Shown in pieces: positions 47,131 to 57,663 of a stretch of DNA of 64,000 nt. Under the pieces are notes generated by a model that had not been told where the DNA came from, did no database searches, and was given only the letters and a program-made list of their open reading frames with translations. The stretch comes from Gentiana macrophylla. Taxonomy: Eukaryota > Streptophyta > Magnoliopsida > Gentianales > Gentianaceae. Each line of letters opens with the position of its first letter. Positions within the stretch are counted from its first letter, which is position 1. The position numbers and the translations under genes are program-made. The stretch lies in NCBI GenBank assembly GCA_026214975.1, contig CM047813.1, forward strand, positions 27,970,797-28,034,796, in the 5' to 3' direction.

Positions 47131-50038
47131 TCAAACAGAGCCGGGAGGGGTGTCAATATACTCATCGCCGGGTTGATCATTCGCAGGAGGAGGATTCTTT
47201 AAGATTGCAAAGTTGATAGGATTGACTGGGGGAGGATCCCACACTGGGTCACCGCGCTCTATCTGATTAGTTTGGATGGCGACGATGTGATCTGCTGCAT
47301 AGGGGATATCCGGATGAATGGCCAGCAGGTCGGGAGATCGGCTGGGACATGTTAACCCATCGCAAAGATTTCCTCGAGGTAATGCTCTCCCGCCATGATA
47401 AGCCTGAGACACAGTGAGCAAGGTGGCTGAAACCTTGGTCAAAGCTCGCCTCCTGATAGTCACAAAACTCTTCAGAGCGCTTGAAGGCTTCCACAGCCGC
47501 CGGACCCGCCTCATCAGTGGCCTTATTTGCAGCAGCAAGCTGCTCCTTCAGACTTGCGATCTCCTCGTGCGTGGCCAACAACCCCTCTGCAGATTTACGG
47601 GTTTCTTCCTTCAGAGCCGACACTTTCTTCTGCAACTCTACATCCAGTTTAGCACTCTCCGCCATGGCTTTCTTCATCCGCTCAACCTCAGTCAACGCCG
47701 CTGAGCTTTTGTTTTCAGAGGTAACCCTGGCTTTCTCTGAGGCCCCAAGAGCCGCCATTACTTTCTTCAGTTCAGCTTTTCACTTCTCGGCGGCCTCTAG
47801 CGCCTTGTTTATGTGAGTCCCAAGCTGAAAGAGAGACAAGAGTTATAAGCTCGCCAGATACGCAAAGTATGAAAGATGAAAAGATGCAAGATAAATAAAA
47901 ACTCACCATTGAGGCAGCAATTCCAAATTGGCCTGACAGATCTTTCAGCTCGGCGACCTCATCGCCGGCAGGGGCATCATCTTGAACCACGACGCGAGCA
48001 GTGATTCCCATTCTGATCTCCATTTGAACCCCGGGCGCCGACTCCCATGTAAGGCGACCTAAGGGAATGACATCAGCAATAGCCTTCCTAATTTGGCTCG
48101 CCTTGTTCATATCGAGGCCTTGAATGAAGCTGACATCCAACCACACAGCTTCTTTCCCCTTGTAGCCGCGGGGCAATGTCCTAGTCGGCAGCGGCTCCAC
48201 CCCCCCGGGGACCTCTTCAACAATAGCCTCAGCAGCTCGCTTGTCCGAGCGATCAGATCCTTTGCCCACGCCACCTGCAGCTTTGGTTTTTTCGGTCCTG
48301 GGTCATTTCTGGCCTTGGAGCTCTTTTGCGGGTTCATCAGCTTGCGACCTTTTTTGGGCAACAACATGGCTTGAGCTCGCAGATTGGATCGCCGCTGCAG
48401 TCTGGGTGGGATCATAAGTCTCATCGATAATCGAGGCATCCACGGTGCGGGGAACCTTCCCCAGAGCTTGCTTCAAGGTCGCCTGCCGGACCTTAGATTT
48501 CTCCTCAGCGAGCCTTTGCTTTTGAGCTCTGCGTTCGGTGGCGTCCATATCTGCAAAAAGGGTTCGTTTAAAACGGATCCAAAAGAAAGAATAACTTATG
48601 AAAGGAGCAAATAAAAAGCGAGGAAATTTACGAGGTGGTCTTTCACTTGGGTAACCTCCACAAACAGGACACTCAGAAGGAAAACATTTGCCTAAGTGGC
48701 AATCTCCTACCCGATCGGGGTCACTCTCCTCAGGAACTATAGCAACCAATGGCATCGCTTTACCCGGACCCGCGAGGCCAGCCATGCGCGCTAATGGAAG
48801 AGCCTGATCAAGAAGATCGACCCAAGCGACGTTTCTCAAAGAGGCCTCGACCCCGTCAGATTGTATGAGCGCCATGAGTCCTTTGACAAGACGCCGCTCT
48901 GAAATTAAAGGCTCGTCAATTGAAAGTGTGGACTTCCCCACGCGCTTTGCGGCCTTAGGAAACGGCCAGCCAACCTTGGACTCCACCTTAAGGATCCGCT
49001 CCTGCCATCTATGAATCTTATTTGGCAATAAAAACAGCAAGCGAGGCGTCTTGGTCCATAAGGATATTTGCCCCGGCAGAGCCGTGCCACAAAACAAGTG
49101 AAACTGTCCCAGCGAAGTGAGTGTGGGTTCTATCTTCATCGTCCGACACATCACAATGATGGCCATGATTTGAATGACGGCCCCAACAGCAAAATCAGAG
49201 GGCAGAGCTCCCATCAGCTTGCAAATCTTGACAAAAAAAGGGTCGAATGGAGGCCTGAGCCCTGCATAAAAGTGATCGAAGTGTAGGATTAAGGTGTCAT
49301 CCGGGCGGCGAGCGCAGACATAATCCTCGCGGTCTCCGGGCTTAAGCTTATCCTCCTCCTTCGTATAATCCAGCAGAGAAAACCTGTATATACTGGTGTC
49401 GATTTTAAATCGGCGCGGATGAATTTGTTGAGATCATCGCTGTCACAACGCTTCACCCACTTTTTCTCCAACGCCTTCTCATACTCCGCCAAGATAGCTA
49501 ACTCTCTCAACGCCTCGGGATTATTGGGTGTTGGTTTCTTTGCTTTAGCAGCGGCCTCCCCAATGGTTATTTTTGGGTCCCTTTTCCTCTTCGATTTCTT
49601 CGGGAGCTCCTAAACAATCTTACGGGGTAAGGGGGCGTTCTCATCCTCACTCGACCCCATTAGCTCATGAAGAGCGGCGTCCTCAATATAAGCCCCGTCA
49701 TGATTAGCGGCGCCACTAGGACTGGGATCGGCAACATGTTCTTCAACATCGGACATCCCTCTTTCACCAGCCTCGCTAGTACTCGCCCATTGGGCTCGTG
49801 CCATTTCTTTACGGCTCTTACTACGTCGCGGGACGGGGTCAGGAAACATAGAATCTAAGTCAAAAGGATCGTCGCCTGCTCGTGCTGCGGCCTCCCCACC
49901 GGTTATCTCTTCAAGCAGGTCGCCCCTGACGGACACGTCAGGACTAGAGGGGTTGTAATCCTCTTCCTCCTGTGCGTAATCGAAAGCCTCCTGACTTTCG
50001 TCAGAATCGCCTCTCAAAGAGTTTTCTCCGTCAGACAT
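47131..50038 (-). pseudogene. Antisense gene of the Tat-like element, 'putative gypsy type transposon' family
   Basis: Reads opposite to the LTR. The ATG at 50038 lies directly behind a splice acceptor (TTTTTGCAG). Residues 1-140 are acidic and Ser-rich. Next is a conserved domain (49000-49450; FYAGLRPPFDPFFVKI, then KIHRWQERIL) like the family annotated as putative gypsy-type transposon (Transposase_28). A Lys/Arg-rich linker (48330-48560), an intron (about 47828-47906) and a coiled coil (47500-47760) follow, then a short acidic tail ending PPGSV at 47131. Frame damage includes a TAG near 49613, a shift near 49390 and a shift near 47400. Biochemical function of the family is unknown. Confidence 0.65.
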
Positions 50039-50594
50039 CCTGCAAAAACGAGGAAAATGTGGAGCTTTCAGACCTGGGATAATAAGAATTAAGCCAGGAA
50101 GGTAATCACACCCATCTCGACGCCTTCCCCTCCGTTTTTACAGGAGACATGGAAAGTAAATTATCAATAAAAAGGAAACACACATGAACACAGGCAAGCC
50201 CAGGGAAAGACCATTTTTTTGGGCTAACCCTCCTCTCTTATCAATATTCCCAGAAAAACCTCCCCCACCTCAAAAGCACCAACCCAAAAGCCTCGACTTT
50301 TTCCTCAAAAAAACATCTTACACATGGATACATTCCCATATGATGGATCAAAACCATTGAAAATCACGAAATCCAGCAAGAAAAAACAAGGAAAGAGGGG
50401 TAAGGGAAAAAGAAGTTACCTGTTTTTGAGAGGAAGTTGAAACAAACTGCCACGAAAACACGTCGGAATATTTAAACCCTCGCCGGAAACCTCAAACTCG
50501 CTCCAGCCACCACCAAGTCCTCCGCAAACCTTCGCCGGAAAACCCTTGCTAATCTTCAGAAAATGAGAGGAGAATACTAGAGGAAAAAGTGTGG

Positions 50595-50646
50595 GAGAGA
50601 AGATAGTAAAAGTGAGAAAGTGTGAGGGGTGCCAACCTTATATAGG
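50595..50646 (-). promoter_or_regulatory. TATA-type promoter of the antisense gene
   Basis: The minus strand reads CCTATATAAGG at about 50636-50646. A transcript starting about 30 bases on would include a short leader ending at CAG|GTAACTT near 50419. It would be spliced to the acceptor just before the ATG at 50038 (intron about 50040-50418). The geometry suggests an independent Pol II promoter facing away from the LTR. Confidence 0.6.
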
Positions 50647-50898
50647 CAATGGAAGCTCAATCGTGCGGCTGGGGGTTGATCCATCCAACGGTTGAGATTT
50701 GCACGGTCGATTCGAATTCCGAAATTCAAAAAACCGTAATCATTATGGAGGCTAATCAATGCCCACGTGCCTGCTTGGGCAGTTACCAAGGGCGTCATCA
50801 CCCACGTAATTGCTGTTATCAAGAGAGCCAACGTCAGCCACGATCTGACTATTAAACTGCCCCGATAATCCATGAACGAGCAGATGACCTCGCATAAA

Positions 50899-51170
50899 AC
50901 GACGAGGTCGCAAAAACAGGCCCGGAGTTGCTTCGAAGGCCGCTAACTTTGAAATCACGGTCCTTAGTGAACAAGTCGCATCATACGACGAGGTCGCAAA
51001 AACAGGCCCGGAGTTGCTTCGAAGGCCGCTTGCTTTGAAAGCACGGTCCTTAGTGAACAAGTCACATCAGACGACAAGGTCGCAAATAAAGGCCCAGAGT
51101 TGCTTCGAAGGCCGCTCACTTTTAAAGCACGGCCCTTAGCGAACAAGTCGCATCAGACGGCAGGGTCGCG
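50899..51170 (+). repeat. 86-bp tandem repeat before the 3' LTR
   Basis: Units begin ACGACGAGGTCGCAAA at 50899, 50985 and 51071, with a partial fourth at 51157. Each contains GGAGTTGCTTCGAAGGCCGCT and CACGGTCCTTAGTGAACAAG. Spacing is exactly 86 bases each time. Confidence 0.95.
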
Positions 51171-51235
51171 AATATATTGACCCTGAGCTCATCACTCCAT
51201 GCTCGACATTTTTGCGAAAAATGACCAAGACATGG

Positions 51236-51249
51236 AGTAGGGGGCCATT
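51236..51249 (+). other. Polypurine tract of the Tat-like element
   Basis: GGAGTAGGGGGCCAT directly precedes the LTR start TGATGATACA at 51250. It primes plus-strand DNA synthesis and fixes the plus orientation of the element. Confidence 0.8.
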
Positions 51250-51845
51250 GATGATACAAATAATATCGCCACCGCCGGTCCCGAAATGACTGTTCATGAT
51301 ACCAAATGGAAGGTCTGCGACTACGCCTCTCTAATGACGCCAAAAACACCAAGTCAAGGTCGCCCCTTTAAACCCCCTCCTAAAAGCGTTACTAAAGCTA
51401 GGGGCCGGATCACGATCTTGGACAAAAGGCTCTCGAAGGGCCGCACAAGACTCGGGGGAATAAGAGCAAAGGCAAAACAATCGGAGCCGGCGGCCTACCC
51501 AACTACAAAGGATCGCCGCCCAGTTATTCTATCCACTTGCAGACTAGATATTTAATGTTTACTTAGTTATTAAGTAAGTTTAGTGACTAAGCTGCTTCAC
51601 ACCGCCAGTCTTTTACTTGGCTCTTAAGTTTACTCTTCCTATAAAAGGAAGTCTTGTGTAACCTAAATCAGATATACATTCTAATAGCAAAACAGGCCAA
51701 AGCTCTGTAAAAATAGAACTTCTCTTGCTCCTCCTATCGCCGCCGCACACCTCCGGCTAGCATACGCTTAAATCACCCCCCAAATAAGCCATATATCCTA
51801 CATATAAACACCACTAAAACAACCGTGATGATTTATGCATCATCA
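51250..51845 (+). repeat. 3' LTR of the Tat-like element
   Basis: Runs from TGATGATACAAAT to TGCATCATCA, 596 bases, with ATCATCA/TGATGAT ends. A TATA box (CCTATAAAAGGA) at about 51638-51649 supports the plus orientation. No matching LTR was found to the left. Confidence 0.8.
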
Positions 51846-52107
51846 TTACATTTCTATGTTTAGTTGAGTTTCTATTCTTAGTAGCAGTTATGATGGTTTT
51901 GCCGAGTCTTTTTAGCTTCCGTTTGCCTAACTCGATACGACGTAGTAGAGGCTTACATATAATATTGAATTTATTTGATATTATATGTGCCGAGCGTTTC
52001 GTTTCCGGATAAGGACTCGGTATCCGGGAGCGGGGCGTTACAGTTATTGTATTTTAGGAGTTTCAATTTTAGTATTTGGCTCAAGATTGTTTCTTTTAAT
52101 TTATTAG
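51846..52107 (+). other. Gypsy LTR remnant next to the Tat LTR, tentative
   Basis: GGACTCGGTATCCGGGAGCG followed by GGGCGTTACA near 52020-52041 resembles the end of chromovirus-type LTRs. No further structure was identified. Confidence 0.3.
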
Positions 52108-52414
52108 GGTTTATGCGGAATCGACGAAGATAAAACAATTGGTCCGGTGTTCCGAATCTGCGGATTTAAGTAGTTATTTCAAAGAGAACGAAGAGGAGAT
52201 CGATAATCCATCATTCATCTCATACGTTAAGGTAATTAATCCAATCTAGTATCTTTTTTGATTCAATATATTTTTAGAGCTGTGGATCATGGTTTGTAGT
52301 TTTGACATCAAGTTGTTGTTCTTTGTAGGGCTCATGTTAGATTTTAATTTTTGTTCGTAGATATTTGTAAATTCGAAGAAGTTGCTGATGACCGTAGAGT
52401 GTGCTGAAATTAAG
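52108..52414 (+). pseudogene. Two exons of an unidentified host gene
   Basis: Exon 52108-52231 follows TTTATTAG and ends AAG|GTAATT. It is open in one frame and encodes VYAESTKIKQLVRCSESAD then SSYFKENEEEIDNPSFISYVK. Exon 52361-52414 follows TTCGTAG, ends AAG|GTAAGA and continues in phase (IFVNSKKLLMTVECAEIK). The clean splice sites and matching phase argue for real exons. I do not recognise the protein. Neighbouring exons were not found: an LTR lies upstream and a hAT MITE plus copia remains downstream, so it is likely a gene fragment. Confidence 0.5.
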
Positions 52415-52524
52415 GTAAGAAGTTCTTTTGTCAAAATGAATCTACTTTCATGTTTTGATGTTTTAATTCGTTTTTTTGGGAATTATGCATGAAAGAGTAG
52501 TTAGGGTTTATGTGTATGCATATG

Positions 52525-52693
52525 TAGTGGCAGACCTACATACAGCTAAGAGGAGGGGGGCAACTGCCCCCCTTGATCCGAGAAAAATACAATAATATAT
52601 ATAGTATGCGTATAGTTTTCCCCCATAATTTGTTTTCATTTGCCATTAAATATTTTATCGCCCCTCTTACCCGAGATCCTGCGTCCGCCACTG
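52525..52693. mobile_element. hAT-type MITE
   Basis: The 8-bp duplication TGCATATG lies at 52517-52524 and 52694-52701. Ends are TAGTGGCAGACC and, reverse-complemented, CAGTGGCGGACG. A G-run/C-run hairpin (GGAGGGGGGCAACTGCCCCCC) is near the left end. 169 bases, non-coding. Confidence 0.88.
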
Positions 52694-53029
52694 TGCATAT
52701 GCTGGGTCTGTACATGCTTAGAAGGTGATTTGGAATTTCTCTAGACACACCTCAGCGGCCTTCACCCACGCCGCAGCGTGTCCGACAGCGTCCACGATTA
52801 GTTTCTTGACTTGTTTCTGTGACGTAAACTGTATTTTCAAGTATTGTATTATGTTTCGGGATTTTCAGTAAACTGTTTTATATGCGAGTAGTGTACATAA
52901 GTTGGTAATATGGTGTTGTTATGGCTTTTGCATGTTCCCATAGGTTAGATATGGATCTTAGTATGAACTTACCTGCTTCTACTTGTTTCACGTGTTACCG
53001 AATTTACTTAGCAGGGTATTCGTTATCAA

Positions 53030-53178
53030 GAAAGAATCGTATGGGGCAGTAGCTCGCATGTTATTAGCTCCGATCAACCAGCCGATGCTTTAGCGAAGCC
53101 ATTGCCTTTGTTCGTCCTTTCATTAGTTCAAGTTCAAGCTGGGACTCCATTCTAACCGTCCTTCTTGAGGGGGCGTAT
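53030..53178 (+). pseudogene. Copia polyprotein C-terminus (RNase H end) and polypurine tract
   Basis: The plus strand encodes HVISSDQPADALAKPLPLF near 53060-53115, the usual C-terminal motif of copia RNase H. A stop and GAGGGGGCGTATTAG (polypurine tract and start of a 3' LTR) follow near 53167. The rest of the element is missing to the left. Confidence 0.7.
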
Positions 53179-53475
53179 TAGAACATTACAATAAATTTTG
53201 TGTACAAAGTAAATATCTACTTGCAATACTTACCTAGTATACAATCAAATTCATTGATTCTGCAGTTTCTAAATGATTCTTTGTATTCATATTTATACAA
53301 TGTAATGGCTTTCAATTGTGATATGGAAAACAATTATTCTTTTACATCCATTAGTCACATCTTGAAAATCCTAAGACCATTGTTACAGATTGGTCCCCTG
53401 GCCTCATCAGGAAATACAACCAAAAAAATTTGTCACATAAACAAACTCCCCAAATATACAGTTAAATGAGACTAC

Positions 53476-53633
53476 TCATGCACTCTGCTTAGCCTCACTA
53501 CTATCCTCTTCTTCATCAGATGCATCAACAAGCATGGATCCCTTCCGTCGCAATTCCTTCACTTTTCAGAACTCATCATAATGAGCTCGCCTATGCTCCT
53601 TAAAGCTTCTACTCCTCGTTGAATCTCCTGAGT
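53476..53633 (-). pseudogene. Last exon of protein phosphatase-1 inhibitor-2-like gene, with internal stop
   Basis: The minus strand after an acceptor (GATCAG at 53634-53639) encodes DSGDSTRSRSFKEHRRAHYD, then EF, a TGA (53566-53568), then KVKELRRKGSMLVDASDEEE, ending with TGA at 53476. RSF(K/R)EHR(K/R)AHYDEF-x-KVKEL is the signature of the plant inhibitor-2 (IPP-2) C-terminal region. The TGA replaces an expected residue and would arise from CGA by one C-to-T change. Upstream exons were not found to the right. Probably a gene fragment. Confidence 0.7.
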
Positions 53634-54156
53634 CTGATCACAAATCAATACATATTGTCAGAATTCAATGATAACGTCGATTATGTAGTCTAGAGTCAAC
53701 TTTCAAAAGATCGAAAAACAATCCCCTAATGAAGGGCCAATCCCCTTATGAAGGGCAAAAGGAAGGAAACACCTCCATAGAGAAGGTAATTAACATTAAT
53801 CCATTTCATAAAGCTAGAAATGCATTTGCATCACAAGTTAGGGCAATAAGGTGAAAATGGCAATAACAAACATAAGAAAAGTGCTATGGGAAATCATGAC
53901 AAAAAGCCTTCTTGAGGCAAAGATGTGTTAGAATTGTTTTTTTTAGTATTCGGCCAACCTGTTTGGTCAATAAGTGATAAGAAAGAGAAGAATATCTTCC
54001 CGGGAATATCTTCGGAGTCAGTTATATATTCTTAACTGGCAGGTGTTTATATATATTCAGTTACAAAATTTAAACTTTTAACTCGAATTAAAATTAAAAT
54101 TAAAATTAAGTACTAATCAACTAGAACTCGAGCTCGAGCCGATCCGGCTTACCCAC
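53634..54156. other. Spacer, nothing recognised
   Basis: Contains a short internal duplication (CCCCTAATGAAGGGCCAATCC / CCCCTTATGAAGGGCAAA near 53723-53760) and an AAATTAAAATTAAAATTAA run near 54090. No coding region seen. Confidence 0.5.
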
Positions 54157-55078
54157 TGATAAATTCCTAAAAATTTGAATAATTTTAGACTCAATTTGGT
54201 ATCGTGTGTTGTCATTTTGCGATGTTTTTATATTTTTTGGGCTAGATTAATGCGGATGTTTGAATTATTGCAGGATGATTTGAGATTAGAAGAAAAAGGC
54301 CCAAAACGGAGGTAAAGCGAAAGAGTTCAAAAATCAGCCTCTGTCATACACTTTTCAGAAATCTGATCCTAGCCAACGAAATGTTCTGATTGGTAGAAAC
54401 TTTTCCAACGTAATTTTTCAATATTGGCGTGATTTCTGATTGAAAATGAAGGAGTCCACGCACAACAAGAGTCCAAGATTGATAGATATTTGATTTAAAG
54501 ATTTTCTTGATTAAATTAATTAAGGAAACTTCCAAAATTTTGTAATCTCTCTCAAAATTTACAAAAACAAGAATTTTTCAACGCCAAATTGAGATTTTAG
54601 GCGTGAAAGACTATCCCATTCCATGTACTATTTTTTCTCTCTACTTTTCAAAAACAATATTTATTGCTTAGGGACGAAGAACAAATCGTGAATTTCTTGG
54701 TTTTTTGATATTTGTAAGACTATTCTATTTCTTCTCTCTTAATTTTCTTCCTTTTGTTTTATTTTTACGTTTGATAATTCTTAAATCCATTATTCTTGTG
54801 ATCTTTTTAATCATGCGTGAGTAGATTCAATTTTCTAGGATTAAGAATAGCCCGGTAAATGAGTATATGAGTTAAAGATTCGATCTTTCATATTGATTTT
54901 GGTGTGTTATTTCGTATGAATCTATGGATTGAAAGATGAATTTCCATAGATTTATATGAAGAATTTATTATCAATTTGATGATGGAATGAAATGTGAAAT
55001 TTAATTGATAGGTTAGAACCCTAATTTCAATCAAGAAAATTCATGAGAGCGAAAGTTAGTTGAAATTTCTTGTGACAC
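54157..55078 (+). mobile_element. Probable LTR fragment, AT-rich, truncated on the right
   Basis: Begins at a candidate TGATAAATTCC and resembles the solo LTR at 27483-29002 in overall layout (A/T-rich leader, AACCCTAATTTC, TTTCTTCTCTC). No coding capacity. It is cut by copia sequence near 55079; no target duplication found. Confidence 0.35.
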
Positions 55079-55617
55079 TATGAATAATGATGTTTAATGG
55101 GTCTAGATTAATTTAATAAGCGAGAAATCAGATTTAATATTAATTTAGGCACGATTAATAAGATTTCTCAGTCACGGAATTATATGAGAAATGTAGATCA
55201 AATCGGTTCAGTCCTATATGACTCTCATCATATAAATGCCCCACTTAGACAACCAATGTCGACGGTCCGGATAACACGGTCACACCTTAAAGTGTTCTGG
55301 ACGTATTAATGGTGGTTTAATCAATAGACCACATACTTTGATTAAGTTCACCACGGACTAATAGTTCAAGTGTATCACCGTAAACTTAATCCTCACGTGT
55401 GACACACACTAAGTTATATGGCTACATACGATACGACTTGGAGTTTTCAACAGTGTATTACTTACAAGCACGAAGCAAGTAATAAGATGAAAATAAATCT
55501 GTCATTTATTAATTATAAAAACAATTATAGAAATTGTCTTTCGGGTGCTACTTCCAACAATCTCCTACTTGCCCGTATAGACAAGCAACAATTGTCTTTC
55601 GGGCACTACATCCAACA
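55079..55617 (-). mobile_element. Collapsed copia element: LTR, polypurine tract and 5' LTR tip
   Basis: On the minus strand the first 30 bases, TGTTGGATGTAGTGCCCG onward, are an LTR start. They run directly into GGGCAAGTAGGAGAT, a polypurine tract, and then a second LTR start, TGTTGGAAGTAGCACCCG (at 55559). That LTR continues to about 55079. The whole interior and nearly all of one LTR are therefore missing. The LTR is homologous to 43019-43502. Confidence 0.7.
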
Positions 55618-56425
55618 AAAACAAGTGGTTAGCATTCTTTTGAAATGGCTTCACCATGATAAAAGCGTTAAGGAACATCTTTCCAAGAGTATCAAAATTG
55701 TAGATCCTCCTGGCCGGTATCTTCTTGAACCATTCTCGAGCTCGGCCGGTGAGCAGTGCTGGGAACGCCTTGCACTTCATCTCTTCTGGGGCACGGTCGA
55801 GATTCATGTGCGTAAGATACTGGAACAAGTGATCCTGGGGGTCTTTGGTTCCATCATAGGGTTCCAATCTTGGGATCTTAAACCTCTCCGGCCGAGGATA
55901 GTTGTCAACCTGCTCGGAAAAAGGGGATTCGAGAGCCAGGAGTGCAGACCTCCTTCCGGCTATGGCATCTAGCTCGGTGCGTGCTGCCTCCATCGCCTGG
56001 GGCACGACCAACTGCTTTCTCAGATTCGATGAGGATGATCGATCATCTTTTCTGGTGCCTCTATGTCTTGGTGGAGAAGGCGTTTGCTGCCACGACCCAT
56101 CATTGGGATCATCTTCCTCCTCCAACTCCTGGTCCTGGGAGTTCTCCTCAGACGGATCTCTGTCCTGCTGATCCTGTTCCTGTGAATCTTCATCCAAAGA
56201 ATCCTCATCCTCCAGATCTTCATCCTTCGCGTCCTCTTTTTCCAAAGCGGCATTGAGGACAACCTGTTTTGTTGCATCATCTAGAGCCACGAGTTGGTCT
56301 ACCAGGGGCTGATGGGTGGCGTCAAGAGCAATTTCTTCTTGTTGTGGGTTCTGATTGGTGGCGTCTGATTCTGTTTCATGGTTGGCGTTGCTGCCATTGG
56401 CGGCTTGCTATCGTGTGGTCGCCAT
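55618..56425 (-). pseudogene. Gypsy (Tat/Athila-type) gag, truncated
   Basis: The ATG is at 56425, followed by a TAG after five codons; from 56290 the frame is open to the copia junction at 55617. After an acidic region (EDEDSLDEDSQEQDQQ) comes a Retrotrans_gag domain (FKIPRLEPYDGTKDPQDHL near 55880, CKAFPALLTGRAREWFKKI near 55770). The domain is cut before its end by the collapsed copia element. Gag would form the particle shell. It lies downstream of its own 5' LTR at 56486-57165. Confidence 0.82.
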
Positions 56426-56485
56426 GCTAACCTGGAAGCTTTAGACGAGATTACCCAGTAAGGAGGCCCTCATTCTAACGCCAAT

Positions 56486-57165
56486 TGACGATTCCAAAAA
56501 TCGTCTATATGAAATCTAGGGTTCTTTCTCTTGTAGCAACCTATCAAAGCTTCAAGAATAACGAAAAGTGCAACAAAAAAAATGGGGTGGTTGTCAGATG
56601 TTTTAGACTGCACTTGATGGTGATCAAGCTGCCTACGTATCCCATGCGTGAATTGGAATCAAGTCTTCGTAGTTCCTTAGGGATTGTTTATATAGAGGGG
56701 CTAGTGCCCTAGAGTTAGCATGTATCGTGTCTGAGATGGACTCTGATTGTCGTGTTCCTTAAGGAAAAGATAAGGATTATTTGATCTCCTTGATTTTAAG
56801 AGATAATTGCATGTATATTTGAATGTCAGGATTAGAGTATTAAATGGGAGGGATTCTTCCCATATTTATCAGATTCAGAACGTGCGCAAAGGGTCTGGTC
56901 CGAGAGGGACCTAGGCCGACCTTATAGATCGGCTGTGAGCAAGTTCGAACACAAGCATTGTCCGACCTGTAGGGGTCGAGATGGTATCAGTGCCTATATC
57001 GCTCGGAGGTCGGCCTTAAGCATTGGCCGACCTATAGAGTATGGGGGAGAGGGGCCGAGCTACCCCAGCTCGTTACTGGGAGTTCCGACCCCTCAGACAA
57101 TCTTTCTCTGTCTTAGGGTACTAAAGGGGGTGCCACGTTGGTGACTACAATTCTAGGCATCGTCA
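56486..57165 (-). repeat. 5' LTR of the truncated gypsy element
   Basis: TGACGAT at the left and ATCGTCA at the right, 680 bases. On the minus strand it is followed two bases later by TGGCGTTAGAATGAGG, the position of a primer-binding site, then the gag ATG at 56425. GTTTATATAGAGG near 56687 may contain the TATA box (minus strand CTATATAAAC). Confidence 0.75.
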
Positions 57166-57663
57166 ATCTCCTTGCCAACTTCAGATAAGAATGAAGATTT
57201 CAACCATTGAGATTTTCATGTCTTTGATGTATTTAAAGATTTCATACATTACCACGTCCGACAAGTTTAACCCTAAAACTCATCCAACATTTTCCCCCAA
57301 TTCTTTGACCGACACTTTTGAACCCAAAACATATTTTACATTCCTTTCTAAAAAAATAAATAAAGGCTAGAATAACCTGCAAACAATTTAACCCACCACT
57401 AAAAAAAAGATAATTTAAACCTACACCCTTTGTCTCGAATTGGGATCGCCGCGTATTCCTCTCTCACACATGGGTCTTTGTGAGCCCAAACGGCGCTCTT
57501 TCGGGCGAAGTCGGCGTTTTGATGTGTTTTTTTAAAGCTCGGAACCAAACTACGTCGTTTTTACCCAAAACGACGCCGTTTTGCATCACAGCACGGCTGC
57601 TGTGTTTATATCACAACAGAGGATCGGGGTCCCTCTATCTGTTTGATCGGAAGTCGGAACTTC
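57166..57663. other. Spacer with ACGTCGTTTT/AAAACGACGCCGTTTTG block
   Basis: Around 57548-57640 lies a palindrome-rich block (AAAACGACGCCGTTTTG, CACGGCTGCTGTG) related to the block at 15440-15640. No gene is supported. Confidence 0.45.

Larger units (their letters stand above)
44456..51845 (+). mobile_element. Tat-like gypsy retrotransposon, 3' part, with antisense gene
   Basis: The right side has the full 3' architecture on the plus strand: an 86-bp tandem array (50899-51170), a polypurine tract (51236-51249) and an LTR (51250-51845). Between 47131 and 50600 lies a gene on the opposite strand. No gag-pol and no left LTR were found; the left limit at 44456 is only where the previous element ends. 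A solo LTR at 44891-46700 interrupts it. Antisense extra genes between pol and the 3' LTR, and tandem repeats before the polypurine tract, are known features of plant Tat-lineage elements. Confidence 0.6.

Noticed and set aside
50899..51170. CRISPR-like array
   Set aside because: Units are contiguous 86-bp tandem repeats without unique spacers, in a plant LTR element.
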